This document shows, piece by piece, positions 8,244-18,633 of a DNA stretch of 64,000 nt (positions are counted from its first letter, which is position 1; every line of letters starts with the position of its first letter). Under the pieces are notes generated by a model, which was not told the DNA's origin, made no database searches, and saw nothing but the letters and a program-made list of their open reading frames with translations. The DNA comes from Fibrobacter sp. GTDB lineage: Bacteria; Fibrobacterota; Fibrobacteria; Fibrobacterales; Fibrobacteraceae. The DNA is taken from positions 62,001 to 126,000 of the forward strand of contig JAKSIB010000005.1 of assembly GCA_024399065.1 (NCBI GenBank), given 5' to 3'. The translations under genes and the position numbers were made by a program.

Positions 8244-9758
8244 CTACACGTAGTTTCCTATACCATCGGCCGGAGTACCTGCGGACCCAACGACTTCATC
8301 AATAGTCTTCTGCGGCACCGTAGTCTGGTTCTGGATTCGTTCACGACGACGTGGTGGCGCACCATTAGGCCTATTCACCGGCTGCGGAGATATTGACGCC
8401 TGTACCGTTTCGAATTCGATTCGGGCAGCCTCTTCGGCATGCAATTCATCTTCAGTGGCCGTAAACCAACGCATTGTACTAAAATCACAACGGGTTTTGA
8501 ATGGAATTTCATTGGGGCCCATTCGATTCTTCTTGATCCAGTGCGCATACATACCGAGTGACGCCAATACAGGGTCCTTCGTAATGGTTATGATCAAGTC
8601 ACCGGTTTCAGAATAAGCGGAAGAACCACTGACTGATTCCAGACCGGCGTCAATATTAGAATAACCGGTACGATTAAACTGGATAGCCGACAACCCAGCT
8701 ATATTACGTTCAATGCATAACTCACGGATCTGTTCGGCCTTAGCCTGTCCATCCAAATACTGACTTTGTTCCGAAATCGCACCAGACTTATTTGGCTTCA
8801 TGATGCCAATATAGTCGATAACAAGTAAATCAATTTTCTTACCTGTAGTTGCCGTAAACGAATCAACCAACGCCTCGATATCATTGGTCGTAGTCGTCGT
8901 CCTCATGTGCTTGATTTTCAATGTACCGAAATGTTCAGCGTCAGGATTCTTCGAATCATACATCATCTGGCGGCATTCGTCAGGCGTTAAATTGCAGACG
9001 TCTCCCTGCTTGACACCGGTAACATTAGCCGTAATTCGGCGCCACACGTATGCTTCAGACAATTCAAGCGTAATATACAGCACATTATAGCCTAAACGAA
9101 CGGCATGGCCGGCCTCACTACATAAAATAAGTGACTTACCTACGTTCGGCTGTCCCACATATAGAGTAAGAGCTTGGCGAGGATATCCACCCTTACTATC
9201 GTCGCCTTCAACCGGAGTCGTATAATGGTTAACCTCAGCAACACCTGACGGGATCGCATTGACAGTTTCACGCAACCTACGTTGAGCCTCTTCAATGTCA
9301 TCAACCAAGTCAAGACCTAAATTCATGTGAAGACTAAAATTGATTCGTTCCTTGAACATCGGGATGATGTTTTTAACGTCTTCAAGGCGATTTTCATTCA
9401 TGGCAATCGCTTGCTCACGAATAAGCATTGATAGCGATGCCTCTTGATAAAAGTTTTCGATCAACGACACACAGTATGACTGTGTGACAGGCGGTATTTC
9501 TGAATTACAAATTGTAAGAATTTTATTACGAACTTCTTCACCAAGACCATGCTTTTCAACACCCAACAGTAATTCCTGACCGGACGGCTGCCTGCCATAT
9601 TTTCGAACAAACCCACGAATCAGACGAACGATGGTCTTATTAGTTTCATCCTTGTATAGGCCAATTTCCATCAATTTAGCCATTTTCACCGAAATTGTGG
9701 CATCAGTAAAGTATGTTCTAAGCACCCAGTCCTCACGGGTCAAGTCATACACAGCCAT
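8244..9758 (-). CDS. Replicative DNA helicase (DnaB/gp41 family)
   Basis: This hexameric helicase is predicted to unwind the fork and to partner with the primase encoded downstream. It has a helical N-terminal domain (about residues 1-150) and a RecA-like core with Walker A GQPNVGKS near residue 205, the conserved strand YITLELSE, a Walker B region LLVIDYIGIM near residue 315, and the SGSSAYSETGD segment typical of DnaB sensor motifs. Length (504) is close to T4 gp41 (475). The C-terminal 70 residues are Pro/Arg/Thr-rich and probably disordered. The ribosome site is AAAGGAAG. A terminator separates it from uvsX. Confidence 0.92.
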   Translation of the reverse strand: MAVYDLTREDWVLRTYFTDATISVKMAKLMEIGLYKDETNKTIVRLIRGFVRKYGRQPSGQELLLGVEKHGLGEEVRNKILTICNSEIPPVTQSYCVSLIENFYQEASLSMLIREQAIAMNENRLEDVKNIIPMFKERINFSLHMNLGLDLVDDIEEAQRRLRETVNAIPSGVAEVNHYTTPVEGDDSKGGYPRQALTLYVGQPNVGKSLILCSEAGHAVRLGYNVLYITLELSEAYVWRRITANVTGVKQGDVCNLTPDECRQMMYDSKNPDAEHFGTLKIKHMRTTTTTNDIEALVDSFTATTGKKIDLLVIDYIGIMKPNKSGAISEQSQYLDGQAKAEQIRELCIERNIAGLSAIQFNRTGYSNIDAGLESVSGSSAYSETGDLIITITKDPVLASLGMYAHWIKKNRMGPNEIPFKTRCDFSTMRWFTATEDELHAEEAARIEFETVQASISPQPVNRPNGAPPRRRERIQNQTTVPQKTIDEVVGSAGTPADGIGNYV

Positions 9759-9832
9759 ATATCACTTCCTTTAATTTCACATAAGTACGTGACAAGTTTA
9801 GAAATTCAACACACAAAATCCAAATTAGAACA

Positions 9833-9861
9833 AACCGGGGCTGTTTAGCGCAGCCCCGGTT
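9833..9861 (-). terminator. Terminator-like hairpin after uvsX
   Basis: An 11-base-pair perfect stem (AACCGGGGCTG with its complement) with a 7-base loop follows uvsX. The T-tract after it on the minus strand is weak, so it may act partly as an mRNA 3' end or attenuator. Confidence 0.65.
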
Positions 9862-9882
9862 GAACGTCAGGTAAGGAACAAA

Positions 9883-11157
9883 TTAGTTTTCTTCATTTTC
9901 ATCGACCTCAAGACTACGGAGCATTTCAGCAGTCTTGGCAACCTCGGCGTCCATTGCGGCACGAGCCTTCTGTTCAGCAGCAGCCAATTCGTCTTCATCG
10001 AATTCGATTTCTTCATCAACACGGAGGCAAGGCGGACGATACTTATACGTAGCCTTAACATACTCATTGATAGGTTCCAGAATGGTACCGATGGTGTTCT
10101 TGCCACGTAACTGGCTCAACTTGCAGACCAGCCACTGTGATGGATCCTTATTCGGGTCCTTAATCACATAGCACTTCTTCCTAGTCTTTGTGCCATCCTT
10201 TTCAAGCGGCACGGTCAAATCAGGGTACTTAGACGCCTTAAATTCTTCGATCAAGCCGGCATCCATAGCGATCTGATGCAAACCGTAGTAACGGTCAAGA
10301 CCATATTTATAGTCTAGATAAATCGGCGCACGCAGACCTTGCTTGACAAGACGACTCTTAGTTACAGTAGCATGAAGAACAACACCGAGAACTTCCTTAC
10401 TATCCTTTTCAGAAGCCTTTTCGAAGGTCTTGAACAGGTTCAAAATAATGGAAGCACTAAACTTAGCACCTTCACCACCAGCAATCTTTTCAGGATTACC
10501 GAACATTGCACCCGGATCCATGTAAACATGGTTCGTAATGAACATCGGGATACCTAAATTTGCGCAACGGTTGGTAATAGATCGATACATACCGGCCAAC
10601 TGCTTAGCCTTGGTCATGTCCTGCTTGATTTCACCCTTAGTTGCGTCATTGATGGCCTTTTCCGTGGATAACTGACCCTGAGAGTCAAGGATGAATGCCA
10701 CCTTACGCTTAATTTCAATACTATCGCCACGGTCTTCTTCAAGTGCATCGATAATGCCATTGACCGAAATAAAGAACTGTTCAACGGTAGTCGGTTCCTT
10801 AATAAGTCGATAATGACCCGGGATAAAACCGTTCTGAGTTTCCAAATCTTCTTCAGTAGTTTCACCTTCAGTATCATAATAGAAGATGTAATATCCTTCC
10901 TGAAGCAGGTTATAGCAGTAATTGTTTTTTCCGATATAAGATTTACCACTACCCTGCTGACCTGCTACCATGATAAAGCGGTTACGGGGGAACCCGCCGA
11001 AAATATCACCACACAGCAACCCATTCAGGGCATATGAACCAGAATCCACAAATCCGAAATCCGGATGACGCATACGCTTATCCGCATAACGGTCATTCAC
11101 CTTGATACCATTCAAGAATGAAAAATCATCATCAGCAATACTTTTCTTTGTTGCCAT
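9883..11157 (-). CDS. uvsX: UvsX/RecA-type recombinase
   Basis: This 424-residue recombinase is predicted to form filaments on single-stranded DNA and drive strand invasion and recombination-dependent replication. The core carries Walker A GQQGSGKS near residue 65, the strand YIFYYDTEGE with the catalytic Glu, and Walker B VAFILDSQGQ near residue 160. A lysine-rich segment and an acidic C-terminal tail (DEEIEFDEDELAAAEQ, ending EVDENEEN) match the UvsX pattern. The ATG at 11157 is preferred to an in-frame GTG at 11169 because GAGG lies eight bases before it. SSB and UvsW, its usual partners in T4, are also in the window. Confidence 0.9.
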   Translation of the reverse strand: MATKKSIADDDFSFLNGIKVNDRYADKRMRHPDFGFVDSGSYALNGLLCGDIFGGFPRNRFIMVAGQQGSGKSYIGKNNYCYNLLQEGYYIFYYDTEGETTEEDLETQNGFIPGHYRLIKEPTTVEQFFISVNGIIDALEEDRGDSIEIKRKVAFILDSQGQLSTEKAINDATKGEIKQDMTKAKQLAGMYRSITNRCANLGIPMFITNHVYMDPGAMFGNPEKIAGGEGAKFSASIILNLFKTFEKASEKDSKEVLGVVLHATVTKSRLVKQGLRAPIYLDYKYGLDRYYGLHQIAMDAGLIEEFKASKYPDLTVPLEKDGTKTRKKCYVIKDPNKDPSQWLVCKLSQLRGKNTIGTILEPINEYVKATYKYRPPCLRVDEEIEFDEDELAAAEQKARAAMDAEVAKTAEMLRSLEVDENEEN

Positions 11158-11189
11158 ATTAGTCCTCACTTACGTTTTTTACATCAAAA

Positions 11190-11218
11190 AATGTAGTAAG
11201 AACATTTTTTTATGTCAA
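11190..11218 (-). promoter_or_regulatory. Sigma70-type promoter for uvsX
   Basis: On the minus strand TTGACA, 17 bases, TACATT. The -10 box overlaps a short inverted repeat (TACAT...ATGTA) that could be an operator. Confidence 0.65.
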
Positions 11219-11230
11219 ATTTTCACAAGT

Positions 11231-12127
11231 TTACGGTGTAAGCAAGTCTTTTCCACCCTTTAATGACGTCCAAACATCATTTTTTGACATCACCGGATGC
11301 ATAAAAATAGTCGAATTCGCAAAATACACCTTAGACCAAGGCAATTTTGCATCACCCAATTCAAAAGGACGCCTACAAAACACTATAAAAGGATCAAAAC
11401 TATTGACTTTGTTAGAATTTAACACTTCAGGCCACCCCTGTACGGACAAAACAGCGCAGTTTTGTTGTATCATCGTAACTGAAAATCGAGGTGGATGGCC
11501 ATTACTTTTGACTAAAACGCTATATTTGCCATTTTTATTATGCAAAAACAGGTTTCTGCGGTCATCACGAAGAACTTTCAGGTATTCTTCCAAATTGATG
11601 TACCCGACTAATGGCAAATTTTTAGGCATATGCGTATTCAATTCATAATATCGAGCAATAACAGGTTCGAACAATTTACCATTATTCAAATCCAGATGTG
11701 TCATGATATCAAAAATTCCACGAATATCCTTATGGGCCTCCGCATTAAACGAAATGGCCTGCTTATTACTATCCATCATAAGATAGATGCTTTCATACCT
11801 GAACGGCGACACAAATGTAAACCCACACTCAGGCAGTCTAGAACCTGACGGAAAATAATTCAGTGCTTCCGCAATATCCCTGACACCAGTCGATTTCGCA
11901 ACGATCGAGTCATTAACCACATACAAATCAACAGTTCGACCATTTAGCCTATACGCCGGCATAGCAATGCCATTATCATTCTTGTAAGTATCAGATTCAA
12001 TAACAACATGCGACAACGGATGGCCGGCATTATCCAGCATACCGAATTCTTTTGCAACATCCATGTAGTCAGTCTTGTAGTCCTTTACATAAACAAGCTG
12101 CTTATTCCCGACATGCTGCAGTATCAT
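11231..12127 (-). CDS. Unknown protein, last gene of structural operon
   Basis: This 298-residue protein is not recognised. It is rich in beta-prone, aromatic segments, has no signal peptide and no clear motif. Its ATG overlaps the stop of the baseplate gene before it (TAATG), with AGGGG as ribosome site, so it is translationally coupled to that gene. Position suggests a tail or baseplate part, or an assembly factor. Confidence 0.7.
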   Translation of the reverse strand: MILQHVGNKQLVYVKDYKTDYMDVAKEFGMLDNAGHPLSHVVIESDTYKNDNGIAMPAYRLNGRTVDLYVVNDSIVAKSTGVRDIAEALNYFPSGSRLPECGFTFVSPFRYESIYLMMDSNKQAISFNAEAHKDIRGIFDIMTHLDLNNGKLFEPVIARYYELNTHMPKNLPLVGYINLEEYLKVLRDDRRNLFLHNKNGKYSVLVKSNGHPPRFSVTMIQQNCAVLSVQGWPEVLNSNKVNSFDPFIVFCRRPFELGDAKLPWSKVYFANSTIFMHPVMSKNDVWTSLKGGKDLLTP

Positions 12128-14460
12128 TATTGGCCCCTATCTTTGAAAGTTAGATAAATGTATTCATGACGATGCGTCGGCAACAAAATGCATAGCTTAA
12201 CTTTAATCGTATTCATGCCCTCGTCAAACGATACCGAGCTCAGGTCAGGATCGATCGTTACACGGGGTTCATACTTCGCTACAACCTGCATACATTCCTT
12301 GATAATTTCATCAGTATCATCAAGTGTGGCAATCGTAAATATACGGCGTTCAATAGTCGAACCAAATCGATAATTGAACAGTCGTTCCCCCTTATTAGTT
12401 AAGAGGCATGAATACAAGTTTTGGATAAGACTAGTTTCATCAGTGATTTCAGCAAAATTGTTGAAGCCGAGATCACGATTATACGTCGCAGATACACTGA
12501 CTCGTTTATCCTCGTTTACACCCGGCCTAATCTTATCTGCCAGAATAGTATTACGGTAATATGCGTCATTTTTAATGTATAGGTTGTACGGTTTCGTCAA
12601 GTCAATTAGGGTACCGTTAGGTAAAACACTCTTGACCACGATGGAAACGTTTCCCGTAACTGTATCCGGGACCACCACGTCAATGTAGTTTGAATTACCC
12701 GATACAATCACACCCTTGACCCCATCAAAATACACTTCATTATTAAACACGTAATTGCCAAATGACCCGCTATAATCACTCACCAGCAATCGGATCGTTT
12801 CGCCCCCAATCGCAGACGACGTACCGATCGATATGTTAAACGTTTCAGGCTTCATAATAGCCTTTTCACCAGACGTAATAAGCAAATACGGGTGGAACTG
12901 AACATTTTCGGTAGAATTAAACGTGATTGACGGATTACCTTTATTCTTGATCATGACAGCAATCGCCGCCGGATACTGATACGTATTATTAAGCCATTTC
13001 TTGACTATATCCGCATTCAATTCCAATTCAATATAATTGTTATACCCGTCCATTCGGCCATTGTTAACAACCATAGATGCCACTGGAATGTTGGTCACAT
13101 ATTTAGACAGTTCGCCATACGTCATCCCAGTATCCCATTCACTAGACGACATTTGATACACAACAATATCACCTGAACTATAATTCATCCCAGACACATA
13201 CATTCCTAAAGTTCCAACACCCTCTAGAGTATTCAGGTGTCCGACAGCAAACTTCATAGCAACAATCGTATTCATGTTACCTCGTGACGAGATCAATGTC
13301 GGATTAGAACTGAATTCCGGTATTCCACCCTCAACGACATACGTATCAACTATAGGTTCAGCTTTCAACGTATTTATTGTATGGGCATATTCGGACGCAT
13401 TATCCAGTACAATTTTATGGCCACCTGCAGATGTTTCAATAGTAGGGAAATTTACCGGTATCGATTTAGATGGCAATACAGGGGTATTGTAAACACGAGC
13501 CTGAACATCTAACTTACGGGTAGCCCCAGTACATAAAAATGTATATGTATTGGGTTCAGATGATGAATCGACAGAATCAACTTTAATGTTGGTAAAGATC
13601 CCTCGTTCATTAGCGGTGGCCCCATCATAATCAAATGTGAAAAAGTCTCCCTCTTCAGCCTGTAATGATGCTGATGAAATCGTTGCAGTTCCCGAATCAG
13701 GGTCAATATGCAACGTCTCCACATTATAATAGGATACAAGTTCCCACTTTTCGGCACGGCCGATTTTATTATAGCTAACATCAGGCGTGTTTGGGTTATA
13801 ATGCTTTGTCTGATACGAAAAGCTGGTTGGGTTTATTCGCTTAATCAAAAATGTGCCCATGAACCTACCACCATTCTCGCCAAGAATATGATTCGTAGTT
13901 GTCAACGTAGACGTCGACGAACCAGCCACAGGCAATCCAGTAATGGTAATAGCGTCACCAGTTTCAAACCCATGCGGTTCCGCCGTAATTACAGTCACTG
14001 ATGTTCCGGTTGATGTAACTGAACGGATTTCGATATCACTAATTTGACGTTCGATGATCAAATTTCGTGGATTTTTTGTACTCACACTAGGCAACATAGA
14101 AGCGCCGCTAACTGTTATCGATTCGCATTCACGATAATGCCTATCGATTCCGTGTAGCACAAATGTATTCACACCGGCTACAAGAGGATATCGTATTTCT
14201 GTGTTAAAATTTTCGCCGTGGTCAGAATCAATACGAGGCGGTCTAAGTGCCGAATCCCAGTCGTCATACTCTGCCACACCAGATGTTTCCATCAACCCAT
14301 AATGGGCGGTGGTTGTGTACGCCTGTGCGGAATCCTCATAATTCAAGAACAACCTTGCTCGGTATACATCATCCAGAATATTATCGGGTAAAGTAATCGA
14401 ATACGACAGTGATCCCGGATTAACGGTCATACTAGCATTTACGTCAATAAAATTAATCAT
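12127..14460 (-). CDS. Baseplate wedge protein with C-terminal gp25/GPW domain
   Basis: This 777-residue protein ends in a gp25/GPW-type domain (about residues 665-777), marked by LLTNKGERLFNYRFGSTIE and YEPRVTIDPDLSS. In contractile tails gp25 joins the baseplate wedge to the sheath. Before it is a probable IPT/TIG-like Ig fold (about 540-620: GGETIRLLVSDYSG, then VVVPDTVTGNVSIVVKSV). The middle (about 385-530) resembles a carbohydrate-binding-type beta sandwich (DNRLRE-like, weak). T4 gp25 alone is 132 residues, so this is a fusion. The ATG at 14460 has GAGGG before it and overlaps the stop of the gene before. An in-frame TTG five codons upstream is less likely. Confidence 0.8.
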   Translation of the reverse strand: MINFIDVNASMTVNPGSLSYSITLPDNILDDVYRARLFLNYEDSAQAYTTTAHYGLMETSGVAEYDDWDSALRPPRIDSDHGENFNTEIRYPLVAGVNTFVLHGIDRHYRECESITVSGASMLPSVSTKNPRNLIIERQISDIEIRSVTSTGTSVTVITAEPHGFETGDAITITGLPVAGSSTSTLTTTNHILGENGGRFMGTFLIKRINPTSFSYQTKHYNPNTPDVSYNKIGRAEKWELVSYYNVETLHIDPDSGTATISSASLQAEEGDFFTFDYDGATANERGIFTNIKVDSVDSSSEPNTYTFLCTGATRKLDVQARVYNTPVLPSKSIPVNFPTIETSAGGHKIVLDNASEYAHTINTLKAEPIVDTYVVEGGIPEFSSNPTLISSRGNMNTIVAMKFAVGHLNTLEGVGTLGMYVSGMNYSSGDIVVYQMSSSEWDTGMTYGELSKYVTNIPVASMVVNNGRMDGYNNYIELELNADIVKKWLNNTYQYPAAIAVMIKNKGNPSITFNSTENVQFHPYLLITSGEKAIMKPETFNISIGTSSAIGGETIRLLVSDYSGSFGNYVFNNEVYFDGVKGVIVSGNSNYIDVVVPDTVTGNVSIVVKSVLPNGTLIDLTKPYNLYIKNDAYYRNTILADKIRPGVNEDKRVSVSATYNRDLGFNNFAEITDETSLIQNLYSCLLTNKGERLFNYRFGSTIERRIFTIATLDDTDEIIKECMQVVAKYEPRVTIDPDLSSVSFDEGMNTIKVKLCILLPTHRHEYIYLTFKDRGQ

Positions 14461-17400
14461 ATAACGAACCCTCAATTCGGTCTTCCTCGGACTGAACCTT
14501 TTTCAATGATGTACGCTCAGTCGTCTTGGACTTAGTATCCTGTTCAGTGTGTTCATCTAAATCACGATCAAGACTTGAAAATGACTTACGTTTAAAATCA
14601 CCGAACGCCCTACTCATCTGAGACGCATAATCAACCAGTTTATTTACATGAGTGACAATGCGACCAAGTTTCGATAGTTCAGGGACGACATCAAGAATAA
14701 TACCAATACCTTTGGGCACATCGTCTTGTTCAATCTCGCTGACAGCAAGAACGATATCATCAAGAGATATCCCATCAATCAGAGATTCTATTGCAGTTTT
14801 CGCCCATGCATCAAAATCATTACGGGTATCGCTAATAACATTCAGCATAGTAGTCGATCCACGAACAATCACATGCTTAGAATTACCGATTATCGAATCA
14901 TAGGTATCACGCAAATTAAGCTTGGCAAATCGATATATAACACCGTAATTAGATCCAGATGCTTCATCGAAAAACGCCAAAAAATCACGAATCAATGACA
15001 AGCAAACACTATTTTTAAAACACGCAGCCTTATCATCGTACGGCACCCCGTTATTCGATTGAATACGTTGATACACTTCGTATCTAGCATCTACGCTAGT
15101 ACGCATTTGTCGAAGCAGTGATAATGGTTCCGCCAATTGAGTTTGATATGCAGCCAATTCATCAGGCGTAGCCTTGGGGTTTTGGCTACGATACTCTGAA
15201 ACTTTCTGTTTCATGTCATCATCCGACATAACACAATATTTTTTAAAAATAGCATCAATGGCATCAACATCACCAACTAAGCGGTTAACCATAGCGGCAA
15301 AATTATTAAACCACATGTCACGAATTAAGTTCACCTTATCGGCTGAACTAAAGAATTCACCTTTAGTTGCCGCATTAACAGCACTAACATGGTCAACAGC
15401 ATCTTTCCTACCAAATAGCACATCATCAAATAAATGCAATGCAAATGATTCGTCATTTTGTACAAGATAATCATAATACGGCATCATATCAAAATCATTA
15501 TCTTGCAGCATAGTCATAACTCGCTTAGCTTCATCAAGACCGGCATTTGAGTTCGTAATCAAACGGAATGTATCCACAACCAACGATTCGGGCATTTCAA
15601 GATTCTGAGCGACCATAGAGCAAATAGTTTTTGCCAACGGATCAAGCTGAATTACCATTTCCGATAAGAGATTTTTAACGTTCATCACAATATCGGATGA
15701 ATTACTTACACCTCGACGATGAGATACGACATCATTGACTGTCCGGATTTGGTTCCTATTATTATCATACACGCTAACGTAATTATTATAGATAGAATCA
15801 ATGCTAGACGCCATAGAATACAATGCGTCAACAACCTTTTCCGCACTCATGAATTGATCCGTATCATATCCGGCAGCTTCCAACTGTGAAAACAATGATG
15901 GATACAATTCGCCATTCACAACACGAATGATTCTCGCACGAATATCATCAATTAGAGCATGGGCGTATATGTGTTCAGCAGCGTCATGCTTAGAATTTTC
16001 CTTTGTACCGGGCGTTGAAATTGCCATATACGGGACCCTACCATACATTCCTTCAATCATATCATATGCAATAGGTGTCTGATCAGTAGTCAAAAACACT
16101 TCAATAATATCACGAATAATTGTAGAATAACTGGTTAGCGACGTGAAAATAACTGACGCTTCAGATGTAGAATCAATTTCAGGGAATGTCAACGCATCCA
16201 TAGGCATGGAATGTTCAACAGCATTGTTGGCATCACTTACGAGACGCATCCACCCCATAATCTTGGAATAAGCCCTATAACTGCGCTTAATTGCGCTCAT
16301 ACAGCGCTTAACCATTACAGAATCCGAACGTTCTGCATCAGACACACGCATATCCACTAAATCGGAGTGTCCCTGACTAACAGATCCCTCTTCAGCATTA
16401 TTGCGACCACCGTCATCAGAATCATCAGACGAATCCCCGATACGATTAGTTGCATCAATATCAGTCAAGTCAACAGCAACAAATTGATCGGCGAAAATAT
16501 TATGAACGACCTCAGTAGCTGTGTTTCCCTTTTCATCTTTGATTGGATTACCTTCTGCGTCAACTTTATCAATAACATGGTCAAGTTCAGTTAACTGCAG
16601 AACAAAAGCCTTTGAATATGGATACGCCATATTAAATTCGCTAACATTCCTATGGCGGCGCCCAATACGTCCCTCAGACCATGTCGTGCCTTGTCTAAAT
16701 TGAGCATATAGAGTTTCAGCGTCAGCGCTCAAATCAACAATTTGCCCATCTACGTTAACCGGCTTAGCAAATTTTTGTAAAACAGCAAAAAAACCGGGTA
16801 TAGCACCACCTCGTCTTATCCCATTAAAAAATGCGGACGAGCCAAAAATACGTAAAGAAAACTTTGCGTTAGCATCAGTCAATTCTGTACTAGACGGTAA
16901 TTTAAGCGATCCATATACCTTGGCACACGTTGTCATTTTTTGGAAATCATATCCGTTTATCAACGCAGTGATAGCGTCCGTAACAGTCCCCGAATCACTA
17001 TTATCAACGTATGAATCAATGGCATCACGCAGCGTAAGATTAATCTGACGTCCTAACTGGTTGTTAAACCCCTTATTCGCCAAAGACACATTTTTATTCA
17101 TACGGTCTTTACCAGTAACTATCTGCATGCCAATACTTTTAGCCAAAGAACGTAAACTACCATTGGCGGCATTGACAGACAAGCCGCTATTCTCTTTGCC
17201 AGATTTATTCCAATATAGGTTACCCGTATCGATAACATTATTAAAATACGCTGCTAAAGCGCTTGCTACATTACGGTTACCATATATTTTTTGCAATTCA
17301 CGTTCATTATTATCCACTTGAGTGTTCAACGCATCGCCACTCAATCCTGTAGTGTTAGCATACTTATCAATATCAATAAGCGGTTCCAGCCAATTCATGA

Positions 17401-17554
17401 CCATAGTTGAGTTAATCTCGGGAACTTCACCACCATTGTTATAATTTTGCTTAGCTCGATCCGCCCAGATATTAAGCAAGGTCATCAGGTCATAGTTAAT
17501 GTACTTCAATACATCACCGGTGGACAGTTGTTTTATAATTTCCTCGTCTTTCAT
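14453..17554 (-). CDS. Large unknown protein, probable virion component
   Basis: This 1033-residue protein is mostly helical and polar, with no family I recognise. The C-terminal 50 residues are charged and probably disordered (DRDLDEHTEQDTKSKTTERT). It lies directly before the gp25 fusion in an operon that starts at the late promoter at 18563, which argues for a tail or baseplate role. The start has AAGGTGATTGT before ATG. Confidence 0.75.
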   Translation of the reverse strand: MKDEEIIKQLSTGDVLKYINYDLMTLLNIWADRAKQNYNNGGEVPEINSTMVMNWLEPLIDIDKYANTTGLSGDALNTQVDNNERELQKIYGNRNVASALAAYFNNVIDTGNLYWNKSGKENSGLSVNAANGSLRSLAKSIGMQIVTGKDRMNKNVSLANKGFNNQLGRQINLTLRDAIDSYVDNSDSGTVTDAITALINGYDFQKMTTCAKVYGSLKLPSSTELTDANAKFSLRIFGSSAFFNGIRRGGAIPGFFAVLQKFAKPVNVDGQIVDLSADAETLYAQFRQGTTWSEGRIGRRHRNVSEFNMAYPYSKAFVLQLTELDHVIDKVDAEGNPIKDEKGNTATEVVHNIFADQFVAVDLTDIDATNRIGDSSDDSDDGGRNNAEEGSVSQGHSDLVDMRVSDAERSDSVMVKRCMSAIKRSYRAYSKIMGWMRLVSDANNAVEHSMPMDALTFPEIDSTSEASVIFTSLTSYSTIIRDIIEVFLTTDQTPIAYDMIEGMYGRVPYMAISTPGTKENSKHDAAEHIYAHALIDDIRARIIRVVNGELYPSLFSQLEAAGYDTDQFMSAEKVVDALYSMASSIDSIYNNYVSVYDNNRNQIRTVNDVVSHRRGVSNSSDIVMNVKNLLSEMVIQLDPLAKTICSMVAQNLEMPESLVVDTFRLITNSNAGLDEAKRVMTMLQDNDFDMMPYYDYLVQNDESFALHLFDDVLFGRKDAVDHVSAVNAATKGEFFSSADKVNLIRDMWFNNFAAMVNRLVGDVDAIDAIFKKYCVMSDDDMKQKVSEYRSQNPKATPDELAAYQTQLAEPLSLLRQMRTSVDARYEVYQRIQSNNGVPYDDKAACFKNSVCLSLIRDFLAFFDEASGSNYGVIYRFAKLNLRDTYDSIIGNSKHVIVRGSTTMLNVISDTRNDFDAWAKTAIESLIDGISLDDIVLAVSEIEQDDVPKGIGIILDVVPELSKLGRIVTHVNKLVDYASQMSRAFGDFKRKSFSSLDRDLDEHTEQDTKSKTTERTSLKKVQSEEDRIEGSLYD

Positions 17555-17563
17555 ACAATCACC

Positions 17564-18538
17564 TTACTTTTCCTTGGGTAAACGATTCATATTTGCGTCA
17601 GCATATTCTCCATATCCAGCCACAAGACTATTAAACATATCGTTGGTATGATCATCTAAGTCACCAACCGTGATGGATCCAACCAATGCATGTGCATCAG
17701 GAATAACCTCTTCATATTCTTCGCCATCATCAACAACAACCCCAACATGGCATTTGACATAATCGATTAGTCCAAACATAGCCAATGTAGGGTCATAGTT
17801 ATACACATTATCAATCAAGCGAATTGTGTTACCGCTAGTCATAAGCGCCTTATTGGATGTCATTGACTGCATAGATACATCAGCCGCTTTACTGGTAACG
17901 AATCCACCATATTTCTCGCTGGTATACTGATATACAGGCAACGATTGCTCCAGCACTTCCAGCGAGCATCTCAGCAATGTATCAGCATCTAGCTCAGACT
18001 TGAGTGTTTCAATAAACAGAGTTTGGAATTTCGAAGCATCCAGTTCAGTCAACATCTGATGACGGGTATTCAGAAAAATCTGGACCAGCTCACGGTTACA
18101 TATAATGTATTGAATACGCTTAGCGTCAGCTTTAGATATGCCAAGTAGTTTCAACAGCATATACCAATCAGCACTTTCGCCTTCATATTGGTTTGGGGCA
18201 TAAAAATATTCCGGGTATAAAACGTTTCTTCGCTTACCATCAGAACCCTTAAATCCTCTAGCCAGCATAACAATAAATTCAGCTATAGACACTTTAGCCA
18301 GCGATTTATCGAACACCCTGATATTGGCATCCGACGCAACGACATTCTCGGAAACATGCAGCAACCGCATCAACTGGTCACGATCTTCCAAAGTAATCAT
18401 CGTGCCTCTTTTATCTCTAGCAGCAAGCTCATTATATTTTGCAGCGAATTCATCACCACTTATCTGAGAACCATACAAAAATGCGTTCAACATTTGGGCC
18501 CAAATATTTCCTAGTGTCGCAGCGGTATACGTATCCAT
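17564..18538 (-). CDS. Unknown protein, first gene of a late operon
   Basis: This 324-residue protein is not recognised. It is helical, and near the C-terminus it has an acidic patch (VVDDGEEYEEVIPDAH). The ATG at 18538 is chosen over a TTG two codons earlier because AGGGAT lies at the right distance. It has a TATAAACT late-promoter motif 24 bases upstream and is followed nine bases later by the 1033-residue gene. Confidence 0.75.
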   Translation of the reverse strand: MDTYTAATLGNIWAQMLNAFLYGSQISGDEFAAKYNELAARDKRGTMITLEDRDQLMRLLHVSENVVASDANIRVFDKSLAKVSIAEFIVMLARGFKGSDGKRRNVLYPEYFYAPNQYEGESADWYMLLKLLGISKADAKRIQYIICNRELVQIFLNTRHQMLTELDASKFQTLFIETLKSELDADTLLRCSLEVLEQSLPVYQYTSEKYGGFVTSKAADVSMQSMTSNKALMTSGNTIRLIDNVYNYDPTLAMFGLIDYVKCHVGVVVDDGEEYEEVIPDAHALVGSITVGDLDDHTNDMFNSLVAGYGEYADANMNRLPKEK

Positions 18539-18562
18539 AAGCAAATCCCTATTGTTACAGGT

Positions 18563-18570
18563 AGTTTATA
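18563..18570 (-). promoter_or_regulatory. Late-promoter motif TATAAACT
   Basis: An exact TATAAACT preceded by T lies on the minus strand, 24 bases before the start of the 324-residue gene and just after the terminator of the gene before. Confidence 0.7.
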
Positions 18571-18591
18571 AGATTCGACGGGATTTGAAAC

Positions 18592-18616
18592 AAAAAGCCC
18601 ACACTTTCATGTGGGC
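18592..18616 (-). terminator. Rho-independent terminator
   Basis: On the minus strand GCCCACA, a 6-base loop, TGTGGGC and TTTTT. It ends the dnaJ/120-residue/307-residue gene group. Confidence 0.88.
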
Positions 18617-18633
18617 CGTGGGTTCGCTATGGT

